Positions 41,290-52,470 of a stretch of 64,000 bases of DNA are shown here, in pieces. Numbering within the stretch: position 1 is the first letter of the stretch; each line of letters opens with the position of its first letter. This stretch comes from Cycas panzhihuaensis (lineage: Eukaryota; Cycadophyta). The translations under genes were made by a program, and so were the position numbers. The notes under the pieces are model-generated. The model made no database searches. It was not told the DNA's origin and worked only from the letters and a program-made list of their open reading frames with translations. The stretch covers positions 69,013,741 through 69,077,740 of the forward strand of contig CM041465.1 in assembly GCA_023213395.1 (NCBI GenBank), given 5' to 3'.

Positions 41290-43218
41290 ACCATTATGTT
41301 AAAGTTACTTAAAAAATGTTGTTGTATCTAAGAAATGACTTGGAAAAATGCTGTTGTATCTAAGAAATGACTTGGAAACTGAAAGCTTTCGTCATTTAAG
41401 TTTCATTCACAAATACACCAACAACCTTGATCTTACAAGGAAGATCCAACAACTAAAGAGAGTAATTTGAGAAGTGGAGGGCTAGGCAAAGAGTTGGGCC
41501 AACCCTGATCTTTCTAATAGATTCAATAGTTGGCCAAGATCAAGTTTAGAACAAGCAAGGTAGGGTTGATCTGCACGGATGCATCGTGCTTTCCCTAGAA
41601 TTCATATCTCTAATAACACGTTTTTCGAACCTCCTTTCCTTCAAAAGATCTCAATTGTTGTGCACTGACCGTACAGTCGGTTGCTCCCCTAGGGAATGCA
41701 CCAATCTTGATATGTTAGATGCAATGTTTTAACCTTTTTTGGGTTTCTCTAACAAAGATTTTTAAGCAATTTTTTTAAGTGTTTTAGTGTATTAAAATAA
41801 ATTGGTTATGAAATGATGATGATGTTGCCTTGAAAACTACTTGAAAAGTAGTACAAATTGCTTCCAAATGAAGTAGCTTGAGTACTTAAAATAACACTTT
41901 AAGCATAACAAAGAGGGCACTAAATACTTGAAAAAAATAAAGTGCCAAATGAGAACTTGCTGCTTGTGTGTAGTACTTGGAGTGGGTTCCTTCTTTAAGT
42001 GCAAAAACAACCAATTAAAACAGAATTTACTCACTTGTGCCTAGTCGTACACCATCAAGAGGATGTTAGGATTTTAAAATAGTCCTAACTCACACAAAAA
42101 AATTGAGTTTTTGTATTAAAATAAAGTGATTTGTAGTCCTTTTTTGATGATTAAGACTAAGAGTACACCTCGCAAGGAGCCTTAAAATTGCTTGTACAAT
42201 GTGAATTAATCACAAAAAAATACAAATATTTGTCAAATCATTGATTTTGAGTAACACACTTGCAAATTTGTTTTGTGTACAAGACAAAAAAAAAAGGTGA
42301 TTTCGCTTACAAAATGATGAAATATGATTAAAAATCACTTTAAAAAAGAAACTTTAGGATATAAACCTTTATAAAAAATGGAACATTCTTAGTATATCCA
42401 ACTTTTTATAACCTAAAGTAATTTTTATAAAGTCCAAAATAAAAAATTTTCATAATCTTTCAAATTATGGTGGCAAGCACAAAACTGAGTATGCAGTCAT
42501 TGATATCTGTTTAACAAAAGCTTAGATCTCCACGAAATTTTAGGAATGGCTTTGTTAGATGTTAACAAAGAATCCTCTAGATTTTCGTGGTTTTGATGTA
42601 CTGTACAGTGAGTTTGAGCCAAATGAATGTGATGGAGGGGCGTACGAACATCTGGTGAGTAATACGGATAACCATTGATGAATACACTTCCAAAGTGAGA
42701 TTAATCACTGAAATAAGGTTCAACTAGGGTAAAGGCAGTTGCAAAGACCCTTAAGGACTTTAGTGCTTAGTTTGCAAGTAGAAATAAACAAAAACAATAT
42801 TTTTTTGTGTTAAAAAACTCACAAAACAGTGACAAATCCACCCAAAACACTGAGTGCACCGACTGATTGTAGGCAAAGATTGAGATGAGTAGGTTCTGGT
42901 GAGTTTGAGGTCAATAGTAGAGAGGAATCTACAAATTTGTTGAAGAAACCTTGCAAAATAATATTTTTCCTATGGAAAAATAAAGAAAAAACAATGTTTT
43001 CTTTGTATTTTCCCTGTTGCAAATACAAATTGAACCTTAAAAAATTCCTAAAAGTTAAATTAGTTAATTTCCAACCTTCAAAACACTATTGTTATAAAAA
43101 ACAGGTGTAGAAATAAGCCAAACTTAGCCTTGGATTGCCTTCAGAGAGCAAAGGTTGCCACTAAGAGTTTGGTGCACTTCCTCCAAGCCTAAAAACAACA
43201 AATACTCTTCTCCAAACA
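41290..43218 (-). other. Copia-E long leader
   Basis: About 1.9 kb between primer site and gag. The first 400 bp upstream of gag align with the leader of Copia-F (58081-58500), for example gacttggaaactcaaagc and ccaaccctgatct. A 32-bp tandem duplication lies at 41312-41343/41344-41375 (one mismatch). There is no coding domain on either strand. Confidence 0.75.
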
Positions 43219-43230
43219 GCTCTGATACTA
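43219..43230 (-). other. Copia-E primer binding site
   Basis: The minus strand reads TAGTATCAGAGC two bases after the LTR, the tRNA-iMet complement with one mutation. Confidence 0.8.
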
Positions 43231-43232
43231 AA

Positions 43233-43760
43233 TGTTGAAGGTGGTATGTGTTCCAATATCACAAAAATAACCTAGGGTCACTTGGAGAGCAAGTGTGCTA
43301 AGAGATTCAAATAATTAGCTTCAAATCAATAGCACTAAATTGATAAGCAATTAATCAAGCATACACTTAAGCATAGGAAGACACTAGCAATGGGGGAGTG
43401 GGAGTTGTTTCTATCTCCAGATAACCAGATTAGCTTGTATTCAAATGAGCAACATAATAATACAATACCTTACTCTCATCTTGCTCTACATGAGAAATGA
43501 TCTCAATATATAGAGGAGGAGGTGGAAGCATGGGGGGATGGGTGTTTGACACTTGTCAAATATGCGCACCTTGACCCATGTGGACTCACATATGCAAAAG
43601 TGCATGAGGGGTACATTAACCCGTAAGTCACAACATTGTGTCACTAGAAAGAATGTGGGTGTGTACTTTATCACATTGGTTGGTAAAGTACCCTTATATA
43701 AAGTACATAACATTACAATATAAAGTACATGCCTTAATATTTAAGTATAAAGTTCTAATA
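43233..43760 (-). repeat. Copia-E 5' LTR
   Basis: 528 bp. The minus-strand start is TATTAGAAC (mutated TGTTAGATC) and the end is CTTCAACA. It is followed by the duplication gttcc. The TATA region CTCTATATATTGAGA is on the minus strand at about 43502-43516. Confidence 0.9.
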
Positions 43761-44060
43761 GTTCCTCGATCTGCTTTTCTTTGTCTTTTCAAATCTTCCA
43801 GATACCTAGATCTTAACCTTAATCTATCACCAGCCCATCAATCTCTTTGGAGATGATATCTGTAATCTATTTGTCATTCTCTTTAAAGATAACATCCCAA
43901 GTTGTATGAACCTTTCTAGTTGTCAACTTGTATATCCGGTATGCTTATTCTCTTTGTTGTATGCAACAAGGATGCCTTTTAAGATTTTATTGTCAACTCG
44001 TAGTTTCAAGTGAGATGTGAAGTTATGATGAGCAGGATGTGTGGGCAGATTGTTGGTAGT
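43761..44060 (-). pseudogene. Copia-G integrase C-terminal remnant
   Basis: The minus strand reads traces of LRVDNKILKGILVAYNKENK (about 43930-44010) and a WDVIFKEND motif (about 43870-43900), the copia integrase tail and linker. It joins 27188 when Copia-E is removed. Everything upstream is lost. Confidence 0.55.
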
Positions 44061-45339
44061 TCATAGAGGTGTGAGGGTTGGAGCTTGTCTATAAAAAGTT
44101 ATTGCAAAATCATCAAACCATAGTAGGTCAAATATCCTAAGGGGTTCGTATTGTTGAAGACAAAGAATTGTTAAGTTGTTTGTGACTACAAGCCAAGTAA
44201 AATAGGCAGACAAAGACAAGTTGTGAGAATTCGAAGAGTTGTCGCTGAGATGATAGAAGAAGCATTGAGAAGAGGTATTTGTTAGTGGAGATCAAAGAGG
44301 TAAAATTGAATGAAGTGACTTATGTTCACAACCCTGAGATGGCACTAAGCATTGATGGAGGGGATGAGGTTGTGAATTAGTCGCAAACCAAAAATGCAAA
44401 TAGTAGAGGTAGATAGACCTATAGAAAGTGGATGAAGAATCACTTGAGACACTGGCAAATGTAAAATCAAACTGGCAATTAAAACAAAAAACTTTGATAA
44501 ATATGTGTTTTTCTTAAGTCAATTATAAATTTAAATCTTTTTAATTTCTATTTGGAGTCCAAAGCTTTCAAGTGACTAGCACATGGTTATATTTGAAAGG
44601 CTTATGACCAAGCTTTAATGTAAAAATAAATATTTTTAAGTTTCATATTGATTTTTGATTAGACATCATCACATTTTGCTTCATAACTCCCTTATACGAA
44701 GTCAAAAGTTGAAGTTGTTAGTTGCAATGGAAAGAGAGTTCAAGGGGCTTCAAAATCACTGGTCACTCGAAACTATTTGACATAGCTTTGTTGCAGATTT
44801 TAATTGTTGAAAATGGTCTAAGTGAAAATTGGCATGTTTTACAAGTTCATTATTTAAGATTTTGAAGACATATTGACACTCAATGTGATAAATTTATGGT
44901 TCCATCATACATTTATGACTTTTGTTGATGCATTTTTTAGTGAGGAAAAACTCCAAAAGGAAGTAAGTTAGTTCATATCAAGGAATTTGAGAATTTAATC
45001 CATTTTCAAGGACATGAGTACCTTATGGAATGATGAAAAGGGAAAGTTTTTTCATTTGGTTGTTGGAATCTTGGAGATAGTTGTTAGCATAAGAGGAGAA
45101 GTCTTTTGTTCAATTCACAAGGCTAAGAACATAATTTGGCATACGAAGAAACCACCTTGATTAGTGATCGCTTGTTGCAATGTTTTGTTGATGATTTTCT
45201 TTTTGGTGAAGATGTTGTAATTGCATCAATTTCAAATGGTTCTTTGATATGATGAAATCAAAGATATTAATAGCTTTTTTTGTCTTAGACTGATGGTTTA
45301 TATGGTTAAGTGAATGTAATTTGATTCAAAATATAAAAA
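44061..45339. other. Unassigned old DNA
   Basis: No open frame longer than background and no LTR, primer site or domain that I can support. Short Glu/Arg-rich plus-strand pieces at about 44230-44330 could be an eroded linker, but I cannot show it. Confidence 0.4.
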
Positions 45340-45660
45340 TATCATGAGCAATAAACTTCATATATGGAATGCATCCCAGTAAGTGACGAGCATGATGATT
45401 GGTTATCCATGTGCCTCGGTGACATATGCAAACTATAAGGATGTTGTAGGAGTGATATCTTATATGTGAAAGATGTTGGTCAACTCTGACAAACAGGTTA
45501 TGAATGAGCACAGTTGGAAAAAGCTTCGAAGTATGAAAGGTGGAGTTTAGCTATTATTAATATTTTTGCCTAAGGACATAAAGATAGAACAAGTATTTCA
45601 CAGGTATATTGATGATCTTTACTCACATGAAGTGGAGCAAACTTGCAGGTGACTTTTGTT
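45340..45660 (+). pseudogene. Relic copia RT tail/RNase H, plus strand
   Basis: In broken frames the plus strand resembles the pattern before copia RNase H: a CIPVS remnant, then GYPCASVTYA, GVISYM and KQVMNEHSWKKLRSMKG at 45400-45540. The last aligns in spacing with the usual SRYM...HWEAVKWILRYLKG block. There are many substitutions, so this is an old relic. Confidence 0.35.
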
Positions 45661-46919
45661 GTATAGGTGGTAGTGTATACCAATGACAAGGATAAGCATA
45701 AGAGGTGTCACATCGGTGCAGGATTGTATTTATATTCATGATGTTTTAGTGTTTCATTTGATCATTGCATTTGAGATTTCACTAATTGAAATTATGCAAT
45801 GAATTTATGATTGGGATACCAATAGGATTGCAATAGTTTACCTGAGTTATGGATGTAGGATTATTGTGCTTTATTAATATAGTTGGGGTGCAGGTTGTCA
45901 CCCAAGATAGCGTCACTTTGTAAGGACTTGAACCCAATGGTGATTGCAAACAAGGTGAAAACAAATTTCTTTTCAAGTGTTGAAGAAGAAGGACAAGCAC
46001 AAACAGGTAGCACACATGAAGCAACTTGATGACAAGGCAAAGTTGGTGATGTGACGAGGAACATATAGATTAAACATTAAGGAAGAGTGTCAGAAAGTAA
46101 TGCTTTATCTATGGTCAATTCATATGGTCAATGCATGAGACAGTAGTTTAACAATATCTAGTGGTGACTATTGTGGTGGAGTCATTAGACATAAGGCATA
46201 ATCTCTTAAAGTTGTGATAAGTAAGGGCAACATTAATAATTGTGCAAACTCTCAATTTGATTGGATGTTGTTAAGGTTCTCACATATGATGCCCTTGGTG
46301 AATAATAAGTGCAACCTCATTGGCCATTAATGAGCTAGAGTTCTTCTATATAAGAGCATACCGTATTCATTGTAACTTTATGAAGACACCTAGTGCTTCC
46401 TCAGTGGAACTTAGTGTAGTCTTATCATGTAATTTTTTGAATATCTTCAGTAATGGGACCCCATGTATTTTATGGTGGATGTTTCGTCATCTTGAGGCTT
46501 TACGGTGTTAGCCTTGCATCTTAATATTAAATGTTTGATTCTTGTTTATGCTTAATTATTTATGACTACATGCTCTTATGGTGATGATCATGTGATATAC
46601 TTTAATCTTAATGATGAGTGTTTCAAATTGGTATGATTCAACGTTGTGGTAATTGTAACGTGTTTGATAGTTGTCATTAAGATGATATCAAACTCAAAAA
46701 TCTAATAGTCATTTCAAAAATGATTGTCAAAAGACGTATGATTAGCAAATGAAGAAGTAATCATGACACTTTGTAGAAAAGGTCAACTCTAAGGGCAAAT
46801 AACTCCTTGTAGTAGTTTATTAGTCACAACATAATGTTATGGAATCTTGGAACATTGATTGAGGAGTTGCTCAACACATGATAAGTAAGCAAGAATGGTT
46901 CTAGAACATGAATGGGTCT
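45661..46919. other. Unassigned old DNA
   Basis: No supported gene. A tatataaga box at about 46349 with downstream CA-rich sequence could be an LTR core, but no terminal repeats were found. Confidence 0.35.
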
Positions 46920-47184
46920 ATGTTATGAACCAAAGTTCATAACTTGAGGATAAATGCATGAGCCATGGAAAGAATGCATGAGCACATGCAAACACACAAA
47001 GTGTCTAAGGGTCAAAGACCAGATAATAGATTTATAAAATGAATGATGATACATGTTACAATGGTTATGCATATATATACATAATATAATGTCCCTTAAT
47101 GAATGGGTGCAACCATTCAAATACGCCCTTTGACAATAATTAGATAATTAATTATTATTAGTTAGGGCCATAATAATACCCCTT
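46920..47184 (-). repeat. LTR-like block
   Basis: On the minus strand a purine run (GAGAAGGGG, 47185-47193) precedes TATTATTATGGCCC. A TATA-like tatatatatgc is at about 47070, and the far end is near 46920. The terminal TG is missing and no partner or duplication was found. Confidence 0.35.
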
Positions 47185-47218
47185 CTCAAAATGCTTTGCT
47201 TGCATTGTGGATAGTCAC

Positions 47219-47272
47219 CATTTCAAAAATCATTGAATATACTTTCATTTCAAAAATCATTGAATATACTTT
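47219..47272. repeat. 27-bp tandem duplication
   Basis: Two perfect adjacent copies of a 27-bp unit (catttcaaaaatcattgaat and on) at 47219-47245 and 47246-47272. Confidence 0.95.
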
Positions 47273-47588
47273 TTTGAAAAGTAGTTGTTGATGTTATTAC
47301 CTAATGGCATTGCTTTATGGTATAAGATTTCATATTGGCTTCAAGATTTTGCCCAAGTTGACTAAGAGGCGAACTTGCTATTGTTGGCACTAGTAACTTT
47401 TGCTCAGATCGATTAGGAGACATTATTGGCACTAGTTAGTTCATCTCAAATTGATTAGGGGATGAGAATATCATCACTAGCATTAGTGACTTTTTTGTTA
47501 TATACTCAATAACCTTTTGATCATAAATTGTTATATATTCTTTTAGAAATGACAAGGGGATTTTGTCTTCATCAACTATCGATATTTT
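47273..47588. other. Left flank of Copia-F
   Basis: Low-complexity AT-rich DNA with a loosely repeated gattagg/cactagt pattern at 47340-47500. No gene is seen. It ends with the duplication atttt (47584-47588). Confidence 0.5.
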
Positions 47589-48132
47589 TGTTGAAAATGG
47601 CATTTAGCCTATAATAGCTAGGATCTAGAAGAATTTTCAAGTCTAGTTTTAGAATCAAAGAGATCAACACTTAACGATGAAAGCTTATCAACTAAACAAG
47701 ATAAAAGATCATAACATGAAAGAGCATGAGCAAGATGATACCAAAATGAGGAAGAGATGGAATTGGTCCAATCTCCAAATGAATATCAGTTTGATTAGCA
47801 AATTGGCAGCATAGTAATACAACTCAAACTCTATATGAGAAACATGAGAAGTGGTCTTAATATATAGAGTTACAGAAGAGACCTAAGGCATTGGATGTTT
47901 GACAAGTGTCAAACATCCAAGCTACATCCTTTACATGTAGGACGTGTCCTTTTGGGCTCTCAAGTGAGCAAAAGTGCATAAGGATTATGTTAACCCTTAA
48001 GTCACAATGTTATGTCACTAGGAAAGAATGTGGGTGTGCACTTTATCACTTAAGTGATAAGTCACCCCATAAAGTACAAATATGCATGAAAATAAAGTAC
48101 ATATGCTTAACATGTAAACATAAGGTTTAACA
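47589..48132 (-). repeat. Copia-F 3' LTR
   Basis: 544 bp, TGTTAAACC...TTTTCAACA on the minus strand, paired with 60535-61078. It contains an 18-bp perfect palindrome centred on cttaag at 48043-48060 and the TATA region taatatatagag. Confidence 0.94.
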
Positions 48133-48141
48133 CCTCCCCTT
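48133..48141 (-). other. Copia-F polypurine tract
   Basis: The minus strand reads AAGGGGAGG directly before the LTR. Confidence 0.75.
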
Positions 48142-48149
48142 ACTATTTA

Positions 48150-48802
48150 CAATGTTAAGCCAAACAGTTAGACCTTCCCTAAATTGTACAAACTTTTCTC
48201 TACCAAGAGGCCTGGAAAAGATATCTGTTGATTGCTGCTCTATAGGTCTATATTGGAGGTTGATCTCACTGTTCTGCACATGCTCTTTGATGAAGTGATG
48301 ATGAATCTTGATGTGTTTGGTCCACGCATGAAAAACTGGATTCTTGGCCTACGTGAGCACACTTTGATTGTCGCAATATATCCTGGTGGGGTGATCTTGC
48401 TCAAGTCCAAGCTCTCCAAGAATTTGTTGAAGCCGGATAGCTTCACAAGCTACGCTGATTGCAACTTTGTACTCTACTTTCATGGAAGACAATGTAACAT
48501 TGGGTTGCTTCTTGCAACTCCACGAAACAACTCTAGAACCAAGGGTAAAACAGTATCCCGAGGTTGATCTGCGACTATCCTGACATCCTGCCCAATTAGA
48601 GTCTAAGAACCCTTTCAAGATGAAGTTCTGATTGTGTACATACTGAAGGCCATGCTGCAATATGCCTTTGATATATTTCAATGTGTTTTGCTGCATTCCA
48701 ATGTTTCTGATTGGGTTGAGACATGTATCTGGAGCAAATCCCAACGGCAAATCAAATGTCCGGTCTTGTGTTGTTGAGGTAGATTAGGCTACCAATTAGT
48801 TG
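48150..48802 (-). pseudogene. Copia-F RNase H (broken)
   Basis: The open piece 48349-48750 reads LKYIKGILQHGLQYVHNQN, GFLDSNWAGCQDSRRSTSGYCFTLGS and VTLSSMKVEYKVAISVACEAI, then YCDNQSVL. The second acidic residue region (usually SSTEAEY) is SSMKVEY. The tail with TKPL-type sequence lies in other frames down to about 48150. Confidence 0.82.
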
Positions 48803-49709
48803 CTAGAAAAGAGTGGGATCTGCAGGTTCAAGTTCCTCATTGAGAGTCAGCTTTGTTCCATTCTCCATAGGCATAAGCGTTAGTTTGCAATCATGCATCT
48901 TGAACCGTTGGAAAATGTCCCAAGAATATTTTGCTTGGAAGATGAAAATATAGCTTGGCTGTTGCCATACTTCAAAGCCTAGAAAATAATGTAGAAGTCC
49001 AAAATTTGTCACCTCGAAGCTTCTATTCAAATCACCTTGGAGAATTTGTATCATCTTAGTGTCATTACCAGTGATCACTAAGTCATCTACATGTAAGACA
49101 ATAGAAATTGCATGGTCCTTCCCAACTTTGATGTATAAGTTAGGATCTGATGTAGATCGATGAAAACCATGTCTCAAGAAATAATCATCGATTTTTGAGT
49201 ACGATGCTCGTGGGGCTTGTTTCAAGTCATACAATGCCTTTTTTAGGTGATAAACCATGTGCTTCTTGCCTTGTACTTTGTAACCAGGAGGTTACTCCAA
49301 ATATACCTCCTCTTGAAGATCACCATTGAGGAAGGCACTCTTCACGTCCATCTGAAAAGTTGACCATTTGCATTGAGCAGTTAAAACCAAGATGAGTCTG
49401 ATGGTGTTCATGTTTGTAACAAGTGCAAAGGTCTTTTCATTGTCAATGCCTTATTTTTGTATGAAACCCTTTGTAACAAATCGGGCCTTTTGGCATTTGA
49501 GTCTACCAGCAAAATGAAATTTAGTCTTGTAGACCCATTTGCAACTGATTGCCTGTTTGTGCTTAGGCATTTCTATTAAATCCCAAGTTCCATTCTTTTC
49601 AATAGAATGGATTTCTTCATCCATGGAAGCCTTCCAATTTTCATTTTCATATGCCTCCTCAAAAGTGGAAGGCTCATCAACACATAGCACTTTAGTCATA
49701 AGTGCATAA
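48803..49709 (-). pseudogene. Copia-F reverse transcriptase with an HVDD box, split by a solo LTR
   Basis: The part 48803-49258 has KKALYDLKQAPRASY and DPNLYIKVGKD. The catalytic box is HVDD at 49082-49093, with Tyr changed to His (a T-to-C transition) where J has YVDD. The N-terminal part 49451-49700 has FEEAYENENWKASMDEE, NGTWDLIEMPKHKQ and CKWVYKTKFH. A stop at about 49292 and a frameshift at about 49450 separate them. At 49709 the coding sequence is interrupted by the solo LTR and resumes at 50075. Confidence 0.85.
49705..49709. repeat. Solo-LTR target duplication, left
   Basis: cataa, repeated at 50075-50079. Copia-J shows the uninterrupted site (gtgcataattgg). Confidence 0.95.
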
Positions 49710-50074
49710 TGTAGGAATGAGTGGATAGGAGTAGGAGACGTCATAAAACACATGTGAAAAGTGCACAAGAAATGACAATATGGAAAATGACTCACAACTC
49801 TCCAAATCTCATTAAGAAAATATGCAAGGTACAAATACATATTTATAAGTTTACACTAAGTCTAAACATAGGAGGTGGTTCAACAACTCCCATGATTTTT
49901 GGTGTGTTCAAACTACCTCATTAATAGTTGAGCATCTTTGACTTCTAAAACCTTTGACTAAGAATCTTCTCTCACTAGAGTAATCTCATCTAGAATATTC
50001 TATGTGAGCAATTATTCTAATGAAATGAAATGAACTTAAATGGACATGTAATGGAAATGTACATTATTCCAACA
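49710..50074. mobile_element. Solo LTR inserted in Copia-F
   Basis: A 365-bp block with ends TGTAGGAATG...TTATTCCAACA (inverted-complement ends) and the perfect duplication cataa. It has no internal region, so an element inserted here and recombined between its LTRs. The empty site is preserved in Copia-J at about 53400. Its family is not otherwise present in the window. Confidence 0.93.
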
Positions 50075-50651
50075 CATAATTGGTTTGCTGCCAATATTTT
50101 GATGGACGTTTTCCTTTAATGATCTAGCCATCTTGAACAGTCTTGGTATACCATTGAGGGAACTTCTTGATTGATGTAACTTGAACTTCAATATCTTCTG
50201 GTCAGAGTGGTTGATCAACAGAAGATGTGCTGGGATCAAGTGGAGCAGATTCTGATGAAGTGGACGGACTAGCTGGTGCAGATGATATACATGGTGTTGA
50301 AGATTGAGAGTGAAGGAAATCCTCAACAATCGTTTTGCCTTTATCAAGAGGAGGCTGGATGGATGCTAATTCCATCTCCTTGTGTTCATCTTTAGCAAAG
50401 ATTACATCTCTTGAGAGATGCATTTTCTTACCAACAGGATCATTCAATTTGTATGCCTTGCTATGAATGGCATAGCCTACAAAAATACATTTTAGACTAT
50501 GTTTGTCTAGTTTGGATCTTTGCTGATCGGGGATGTGCATATATGCAGTGCACCCAAATGTCCTCAAATGGCTAACAGTAGTCTTTTTGCCAGACCAAGC
50601 CTCCTTCGGTGTGATGTCAGTGATTGCTGATGTAGGACTCCGATTTGCCAC
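50075..50651 (-). pseudogene. Copia-F integrase tail and linker
   Basis: The open piece 50202-50651 reads NRSPTSAITDITPKEAW, TVSHLRTFGCTAYMHIPDQQRSKLDKHS and CIFVGYAIHSKAYKL, then HLSRDVIFAKDE and a Ser/Pro-rich linker. It is nearly co-linear with Copia-J (53326-53973). A frameshift near 50202 joins it to the RT N-terminus. Confidence 0.85.
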
Positions 50652-51279
50652 ATAGGCAGTTGTGTGGAATGCTTCTGCTCAGTATGCCCGTGAGTACTTT
50701 TGCATGCATCATGGCTTTGGCTTTGTTTATCAAAGTTTTGTTCATCCGTTCAGAGACTCCGTTTTGTTGAGGAGTATGATGAATTGTTAGCTGTCTTTGA
50801 ATGCCGTTGTCCTTGAAGAATTGGATGAATTCCTTTGAAGCGACTTCACCTCCATTATCTGACCTTAGAATCTTGATTGAATGGCCAGACTCATTCTCCA
50901 TTTCAAGTTTGAATTCTTTGAACTTCTAGAATGCTTCAGATTTCTGTTTGATGAAGTAGACCCAAACTTTGTGAGAGAAATCATCTGTGAAGGAGATGTA
51001 GTACAATGCTCCTCCAAAAGTTGTTGTGGACATAGGTCTACACAGATACGAGTAAATTAGTTGCAAGGGATGTGATGTATGACATGCTTTTCTTTTAGAA
51101 AAAAGGCAATCGATGTTGTGTCCCCATGATACAAGCTTCACAAAGACATTTTGAACTATATAGTTTTGGAAGCCCATGCACCATGTTCTTGTTCACCATC
51201 ATCTTAATGTTGTTTAAGCTTAAGTGGCTTAGACGTTGATGCCAATGTTGCATGTTTGACAATGATTGAATGACAAAGT
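50617..51279 (-). pseudogene. Copia-F integrase core
   Basis: Motifs: CLCEACIMGTQHRLPFF (zinc region, about 51095-51150), LIYSYLCRPM where IHSDLCGP is expected (first Asp changed to Tyr), FTDDFSHKVWVYFIKQK, LRSDNGGEV (second Asp kept) and PQQNGVSERMNKT (Glu kept). Stops and frameshifts lie near 50920 and 50660. The upstream continuation (51280 on) is displaced to 56661 by Copia-J. Confidence 0.85.
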
Positions 51280-51822
51280 TATGAGAAAAGGCCAAAGGAT
51301 TAAAGTGCCTAAGACCTATAAAGCCAAGATCTTGAAGATAGTTCACCTCTAGTTCTAAATAACATAAGAGCAAAACTAAGATAAACAAGATCAAGGAAGC
51401 AAGATGATACCAAGGTGTGAGGAGGAGGAATTAATCCTACTCCAAAGAATACCAATTGATTAGCAAAATGGCAGCATAACATTACACTTCAACTCTACAT
51501 GTGAGACATGAGGAGAGGTCTCAATATATAGAGTAACTGAGGTTACCTAACACCGTTGGATGTTTGTTAAGTGGCAAACATCCAAGGTACCAATGCATGG
51601 CTTGCATGTCATGCATGAGGGACATGTGTCCATTAGGCTCTCAAGTGAACAAAAATGCATGAGGGTCCATTTGACCCTTTAGTTACAATGTTATGTCACT
51701 AGGATGAAAGTGGGTGTGTGCTTTATCATTTAAGTGATTAGTCATCCCATAAAGTACAAAATAATGAATGAAAGAATAAAAGAATAAAGTACATACTTAA
51801 CATGTAAACATAAGGTTTAACA
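51280..51822 (-). repeat. Copia-J 3' LTR
   Basis: 543 bp, TGTTAAACC... on the minus strand, closely matching 56114-56660 and related to the Copia-F LTR, with the shared end taaacataaggtttaaca. Confidence 0.92.
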
Positions 51823-51830
51823 CCCCCGCT
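51823..51830 (-). other. Copia-J polypurine tract
   Basis: The minus strand reads AGCGGGGG before the LTR, with one C interrupting the purine run. Confidence 0.65.
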
Positions 51831-51839
51831 TACTGTTTA

Positions 51840-52470
51840 CAATGTTAAGTCAGACACCAAGAACATCTCTGCATTTAATAAATTTTTCTCTACTAAGAGG
51901 TTTGGTAAAGATATCTGTTGTCTGCTCCTCTCTAAGTCTGTACTGGAGGTTGATCTCACCATTTTGCACATGCTCTTTGATGAAGTGATGATGAACCTCA
52001 ATGTGTTTGGTCACTGTATGAAAAATTGGATTCTTGGCTAACTTGAGTACACTCTGATTGTCACAATATATCCTGGTGGGGTAATTTTGCTCAAGTCCAA
52101 GCTTCCCAAGAATCCGTTGTAGCTAGATAGCCTCACAAGTTGCGCTAACAACAACTTTGTATTCTGCTTCAGTGGAGGACAAGGTAACATTGGGTTGTTT
52201 TTTGCTACTCCACGAAATAGCTCCTGAACCAAGGGTAAAATAGTAACTCGTGGTGGATCTCCAGTTATCCTGACAAACTGCTCAATCAAAATCTGAGAAC
52301 CCTTCTAAGATAAAGTCCTTATTATGTGTATATTGAAGGCCATGCTACAATGTTCCTTTGATGTATTTGAGTATACGTTTTGCTACATTTTAATGTTTCT
52401 GATTGCGTTGAGACATGTATCTAGAACAAATTCCAACTGCAAATGAAAAATCCGGTTGACTGTTGGTGAG
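51840..52470 (-). pseudogene. Copia-J RNase H (broken)
   Basis: In changing frames the minus strand shows [73 protein letters not shown] and TDIFTKPLSREKF. The domain order is complete, but stops (for example within CEAI.LQRI at about 52125) and a frameshift prevent expression. Confidence 0.82.

Larger units (their letters stand above)
27189..43760 (-). mobile_element. Copia-E, copia element hosting Gypsy-D
   Basis: LTRs at 27189-27692 and 43233-43760 are flanked by the perfect duplication gttcc (27184-27188 and 43761-43765). Removing Gypsy-D leaves about 6.1 kb on the minus strand. Gag, protease, integrase and the first part of RT are recognisable; the rest of RT and RNase H are deleted. 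It is related to Copia-F and Copia-J by gag and LTR features. Confidence 0.92.

Noticed and set aside
44061-46919. Full additional copia element
   Set aside because: Only one short RNase H-like relic (45340-45660) aligns by pattern; no LTR pair, primer site or gag could be supported.
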